From the NCBI GenBank assembly GCA_964471595.1, contig CAYYGN010000003.1:62001-126000 (forward strand): DNA of 64,000 nt. The letters are read 5' to 3'. A program made the translations under genes and the position numbers. The notes under the pieces are model-generated. The model was not told the DNA's origin, did not search any database, and saw only the letters and a list, made by a program, of their open reading frames with translations. Shown one piece after another: positions 60,582-64,000 of this stretch (position 1 is the stretch's first letter; each line of letters starts with the position of its first letter). Origin of the DNA: JAGNXB01 sp964471595 (lineage in GTDB: Bacteria; Bacteroidota; Bacteroidia; Chitinophagales; Saprospiraceae).

Positions 60582-61966
60582 TGCAAATCCGGACCCGTAT
60601 CACCCTGCAATTTGTCACCTTAGTCGCCGCCATTTTTCTGGTGGCACTCGCCTATATTTATGTCGAGGCCCGCAAGCACATTTTGAGTGAATATGCCGGT
60701 ATGCTGCGCTCCAAGGCCAACCTGACAGCCGCCACTGCCATCGCCCAGATGGAAAGGGATTCCATGCCCCTGCAAACGGTGCCGGTCCGTGAGCGGCAGG
60801 GGCCCGTCAGGGAAAACGTCACCATTTATGACCAGGCCGGTCGCGCACTGTTTTCTTTTTACGGTCACGCGGAATCTTTTCAGCCCGAGTGGCCCGCCAA
60901 AATCTGGGACAAAGGGGAGGATGTCTGTGTCTTTGAAGGTGAACGGATGTATGTCGTCCTGCCATTCACCTCCCTGGCCGGCCAACAGTATATTGTCAAG
61001 GCCGAAGCGTTTTACGACCGGAGAGAATTGCGTCAGTTGATGAGCAATCTTATCCTTCTCTATCTGGGTATGTTGATTTTCGTGGCTTTGAGCGGATGGT
61101 TGTTTGCCGGCCGGGCACTGGCTCCGATCAACCAGGTCATGGATGCGCTTATCCGGATCCATCCCGCCGATATGGACCGGAGGCTGGAATCGCCTAACGA
61201 AAAAGACGAAATCGGCCGGATGGTCACCGCCTTCAACGATCTGTTGGACCGCATCCGTCAGGTCCTCAAGGCCCAGAAAGCATTTCTCGCGCAGGTGTCG
61301 CACGAGTTGAAGAATCCCTTCACCATCATCACCACCCAAACAGATATCGCCCTGCAGCAAGAGCGCTCCATACCGGAGTACAAGGCCCTTTTGAAGTCCA
61401 TCCAGCAGGATGTGCGGGAGGTCAATGTCATCACCGACCATCTGATGCAACTGGCCCGGATTCAGGCCGGTGAAAATCCTGAAGACTTTGCTCCGGTCCG
61501 GGTGGACGAACTTCTATGGCAGGTCAGTGACCAATTGGCCAAATTGAATCCGGATTACCGGGTCAAACTCGATTTCAACGACCTCCCTGTGGACGAAAAA
61601 CGGCTGGTCGTCGCAGGCCACGAGCCGCTGCTGCGTGTGGCATTGTTCAACCTGATGGAGAACGGATGCAAATTCAGCGCGGACAATACGGTCACTGTCC
61701 GGCTTGAAGTGCCCGACCAAGGAGACCTCTGTTTGACCGTCACCGACTACGGACCCGGGATTTCCGAAGAGGAGCACGCCCATGTCTTTGAACCTTTTTA
61801 CCGAACCAAGGATGCGGTGAAGCACCAGGGTACCGGTATAGGGCTCTCTCTTGTCAAAAGCATAGCCGCCTTCCACGGCATCCCCCTGCGTATCGAGCGG
61901 CTTGATCCCGGAGGCACCCGGTTTGTCCTCTGTTTTCCCCAACATCCCTTGACCATCCCGAACTGA
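60578..61966 (+). CDS. Sensor histidine kinase (HAMP-HisKA-HATPase)
   Basis: 462 residues. Two transmembrane segments (about 8-28 and 155-178) enclose a periplasmic sensor region of about 125 residues with no domain I recognise. A HAMP-like linker (GRALAPINQVMDALIRI) leads to the HisKA helix with phospho-acceptor H242 in VSHELKNPFTII. The catalytic domain has the N box NLMENGCKFS, the G1 box DYGPGISEEE and the G2 box GTGIGLSLVKS. Coupled to the response regulator by an ATGA overlap and 4 bp from VHPO-1. The periplasmic sensing part may detect halide, oxidant or envelope stress, but the signal is not known. Confidence 0.95.
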   Translation: MMQIRTRITLQFVTLVAAIFLVALAYIYVEARKHILSEYAGMLRSKANLTAATAIAQMERDSMPLQTVPVRERQGPVRENVTIYDQAGRALFSFYGHAESFQPEWPAKIWDKGEDVCVFEGERMYVVLPFTSLAGQQYIVKAEAFYDRRELRQLMSNLILLYLGMLIFVALSGWLFAGRALAPINQVMDALIRIHPADMDRRLESPNEKDEIGRMVTAFNDLLDRIRQVLKAQKAFLAQVSHELKNPFTIITTQTDIALQQERSIPEYKALLKSIQQDVREVNVITDHLMQLARIQAGENPEDFAPVRVDELLWQVSDQLAKLNPDYRVKLDFNDLPVDEKRLVVAGHEPLLRVALFNLMENGCKFSADNTVTVRLEVPDQGDLCLTVTDYGPGISEEEHAHVFEPFYRTKDAVKHQGTGIGLSLVKSIAAFHGIPLRIERLDPGGTRFVLCFPQHPLTIPN

Positions 61967-61970
61967 GCCC

Positions 61971-63314
61971 ATGACAGCACGACTCCTCCAATACCGCGGT
62001 TTGACATGCTGGATCCTTTGTCTCGCCCTAATGGGAGGAGCGGGATGCCGGAAGGCTGAGCCTCCCCTGCGATCGGATTTGGTGGACGAATGGTACGACT
62101 TGGCGCTGATGATGGAGCGATACACACCGGGCTTCAAGATGCCGGTAGCTGCCCGGGCCCATGCGTATATCGCCATTGGCGCCTGGGAGACCGCCCGGCC
62201 TTTCCTGGCTGAACCCGATGATCCGCCTCCGCTGTGGAGCGGCCCGTCAGCCGTTGTCCCTGACGATACGGCCGGCCACCACCTGTTGCTGGCCCTGAAC
62301 GCCGGTTACCATGCCATGTTCCGCCATTTCTTTCTGACTACTCCGCAACGCCTGGAGCAGCAGCAGGATTCTCTTTACCAGAAATGGGTACGTCGGCTGG
62401 CCGTCGATGTGCCTTCCGATGTCGTGCAACGAAGCATGGCCTACGGCGAGTCCATGGCCCGGGAAATCATCGCATGGGCGGCAACCGATTCCGTCGGTCA
62501 CATGAGTCAGTTGCACAATTACGACAAGGATTACATACCTCCTCCCGGCGATGCCTACTGGACGCCCTGTGAAGATTTTCCTACACCCGCCCTTTTGCCG
62601 CATTGGGGAGAGTCGCGCACGTTTGTGGTCAAGGCGGACGCCATTATGAGTACTCCGCCGCCACCTTTGTCGGCGGACGTCACTTCACCCTTCTATACCC
62701 AGGCGCTGGAGATATTGAGTCTGTACAGCCCGCTGTCCATGGAAAATCGATGGATCGGGGAGTTTTGGAGCGATGACCAGCCGGGTCTGACCTTTACGGC
62801 ATCCGGGAGGTGGATGTCCATCGCGCGACAGATGCTGCGGGAGGACAAGGCCGGATTGCGACGGAGCTTGCTGACATACCTGACGCTCGGGGTGACCCTC
62901 AATGATGCCATGGTGGCCTGCTGGCACGCCAAATACACCTACAACCTCTTGCGACCGGAAACCTACATACGAAGGGTTTTCCAGCCGGATTGGCGGCCGA
63001 TCATCCATACACCACCCTTCCCCGGATACCCTGCCGGGCATGCCATGGCCGCTATGGCGGCTGCCGAAGTATTGACCGCCCTGTTCGGGGAAAACCACGC
63101 GCTGACCGACCGCAGTCACGAAGGAAGGACCGAGTTCCAGTCCAAGCCCCGTTCATTTGCCAACATCCGGGATCTGGCCTTTGAAAATGCCTATTCCCGG
63201 ATCGCCCTGGGCGTGCATTTCAGAATGGACTGCGATGAAGGGACCCGGTTGGGTGCCCAACTGGGCCGGCAGATCAGGGATCAATATCTGGGAATGGCGG
63301 CCAAAGTGCAGTAA
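61971..63314 (+). CDS. Vanadium-dependent haloperoxidase-like lipoprotein, VHPO-1 (PAGH variant)
   Basis: 447 residues; lipobox ALMGGAGC with Cys 26. Overall homologous to the other two copies (YTPGFKMPVAARAHAYIAIG near the N terminus). Active-site residues: K321-x6-R328 in HAKYTYNLLRPETYI; PAGH at 354-357, where the canonical Ser contacting vanadate is Ala (GCC at 63033-63035); and R410-x5-H416 in SRIALGVHFRMDCDEG. Mutation of this Ser is reported to change halide selectivity in characterised enzymes, so a different halide or lower activity is possible. Third gene of the two-component operon, 4 bp after the kinase; convergent with the DUF1697 gene 4 bp away. Confidence 0.87.
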   Translation: MTARLLQYRGLTCWILCLALMGGAGCRKAEPPLRSDLVDEWYDLALMMERYTPGFKMPVAARAHAYIAIGAWETARPFLAEPDDPPPLWSGPSAVVPDDTAGHHLLLALNAGYHAMFRHFFLTTPQRLEQQQDSLYQKWVRRLAVDVPSDVVQRSMAYGESMAREIIAWAATDSVGHMSQLHNYDKDYIPPPGDAYWTPCEDFPTPALLPHWGESRTFVVKADAIMSTPPPPLSADVTSPFYTQALEILSLYSPLSMENRWIGEFWSDDQPGLTFTASGRWMSIARQMLREDKAGLRRSLLTYLTLGVTLNDAMVACWHAKYTYNLLRPETYIRRVFQPDWRPIIHTPPFPGYPAGHAMAAMAAAEVLTALFGENHALTDRSHEGRTEFQSKPRSFANIRDLAFENAYSRIALGVHFRMDCDEGTRLGAQLGRQIRDQYLGMAAKVQ

Positions 63315-63318
63315 AAGG

Positions 63319-63849
63319 TCACAGACTGCCCAACTCCACCATTCTACGCGTTGTATTGACATTGCGGGTGGTGGCCTCCAGACCGGACCTCCGCTCGAGA
63401 AAAGCGTTGGTCAGTAAGGCCCGGGCGGCACTGCCCGGTATGAACGAGCAGGCATGGTCACCATTGATGTGCAGTCGTTCCGGGGCATAGTCGGTGTCCA
63501 GCATCGCCCGACATCGGTCCGGGGGTACCTTCCCGCCAAAAAAGGTGTGAAAAATCCGCTCCTCCGGCAGGTCGGGCCAGGGATTGTCGGCCAGGGCTGC
63601 CCGAAGCTGCCCGGCATCCCGCACGATAACGGCCAGGTCGGGCCCCATTTCCTCACGGATCAGCCGGCGAACGGAAATGGCCAGTGCCTCCGGTGTCTGA
63701 TCGGTATCCAGCACCACGTTTCCGGATTGGATATAGGTTTCCACACGTCCGTAACCGGCACGGGTGAGCACCTCCCGGAGGACAGCCATGGGCGTCTTGT
63801 TGCGGCCATACGGCATCACGCCCCGAAGCAAGACAATCAACCGTTGCAT
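63319..63849 (-). CDS. DUF1697 family protein
   Basis: About 176 residues from ATG 63849. The DUF1697 N-terminal pattern is visible as LIVLLRGVMPYGRNKTPMAVLREVL followed by VETYIQSGNVVLDT, and the C-terminal end has the family's HINGD, LTNAFLERRSG and TTRNVNTTRRMVEL blocks. The GVMPYGR loop replaces the usual GINVGGK form. No biochemical function is established. Cytosolic. The open frame upstream to 63945 would overlap the divergent last gene, so the inner ATG is used. Convergent with VHPO-1. Confidence 0.87.
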   Translation of the reverse strand: MQRLIVLLRGVMPYGRNKTPMAVLREVLTRAGYGRVETYIQSGNVVLDTDQTPEALAISVRRLIREEMGPDLAVIVRDAGQLRAALADNPWPDLPEERIFHTFFGGKVPPDRCRAMLDTDYAPERLHINGDHACSFIPGSAARALLTNAFLERRSGLEATTRNVNTTRRMVELGSL

Positions 63850-63914
63850 GGACAATGATACCACAATCCCTTTCGTTTTGCCCTCGAAGCGCCAACTTTC
63901 AAGGTCGTGCGTGT

Positions 63915-63922
63915 TATCTTTG
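63915..63922 (+). promoter_or_regulatory. -7 box of the partial gene at the window end
   Basis: TATCTTTG fits TAnnTTTG and ends 21 bp before ATG 63944, the most frequent spacing in this window. Confidence 0.5.
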
Positions 63923-63943
63923 TTAAGTCTAATTTCTTTTGCC

Positions 63944-64000
63944 ATGCGTCCTTTCGCTCTCTTACTCCTTGCCCTTGCCGGTTTTGCCCTCCCTTTGTCC
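63944..64000 (+). CDS. Start of a secreted protein (3' partial, signal peptide only)
   Basis: Nineteen codons: MRPFALLLLALAGFALPLS, a typical signal peptide start (one Arg, then a long hydrophobic core). The gene continues beyond the window, so the product is unknown. Preceded by a good -7 box. Confidence 0.6.
   Translation, partial: MRPFALLLLALAGFALPLS

Noticed and set aside
1..64000. tRNA, rRNA, riboswitch, CRISPR, prophage or insertion sequence
   Set aside because: No transposase, integrase, phage gene, cloverleaf or repeat-spacer array was recognised by eye; a covariance-model scan would be needed to exclude small RNAs.

Overview
The window reads as a chromosomal segment of a Bacteroidota bacterium, most likely of the Saprospiria (Lewinella/Haliscomenobacter-like) group. 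Evidence: several proteins end in type IX secretion (T9SS) sorting domains of both the short type A and the gliding-associated type B kind; Bacteroidota families such as DUF4286, DUF3109, Omp28-like, poly-proline TonB and eukaryotic-type citrate synthase are present; and start sites often follow a TAnnTTTG -7 element, the Bacteroidota primary sigma-factor signature, rather than a Shine-Dalgarno. By eye the GC content is high for the phylum. No rRNA, tRNA, CRISPR, insertion sequence or phage gene was seen. The first gene (1-141) and the last (63944-64000) are cut by the window edges.

Layout: 1-5 kb holds a lipoprotein, an APC permease, an AI-2E-family permease and a BaiN-like flavoprotein. 5-10.5 kb holds an RRM glycine-rich RNA-binding protein, a DUF4197 lipoprotein, a tightly overlapping leftward operon kynA / ALDH8-like dehydrogenase / folB (tryptophan-kynurenine catabolism), and a bestrophin channel. 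lysS follows. 12-21.5 kb is filled by two giant T9SS type B surface proteins that share an N-terminal module. 21.5-28.4 kb is housekeeping: HDAC-like deacetylase, DMT-type membrane protein, ppiD, DUF3109, citrate synthase, gcvH, VanZ-like. 28.4-30.4 kb is a tandem pair of TonB proteins. 30.5-38.5 kb carries a TPR protein, DUF4286, acyl-CoA dehydrogenase, M50 protease, a T9SS Omp28-like protein and an M16 peptidase. 38.5-47 kb has two TMTC-like multi-membrane/TPR proteins, a sigma factor with a consensus promoter, a LysM glucosaminidase, a DinB protein and an SRPBCC protein.

The most unusual part is 47-63.3 kb, with three lipoprotein vanadium-dependent haloperoxidase (VHPO) paralogues. Two flank a two-component system: response regulator - histidine kinase - VHPO-1 run rightward as one operon, and VHPO-2 - outer-membrane beta-barrel run leftward from the shared intergenic region. 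VHPO-3 lies 8 kb away beside two cation/proton antiporters. Upstream of both VHPO-2 and VHPO-3 is a direct repeat CTTAnn-N5-CTTAGA (11-bp period), the geometry bound by OmpR/PmrA-type regulators, and its distance to the -7 box differs between the two promoters by exactly 22 bp, two helical turns. I propose a dedicated VHPO regulon controlled by the linked two-component system. VHPO-1 additionally lacks the usual vanadate-pocket serine (PAGH instead of PSGH).
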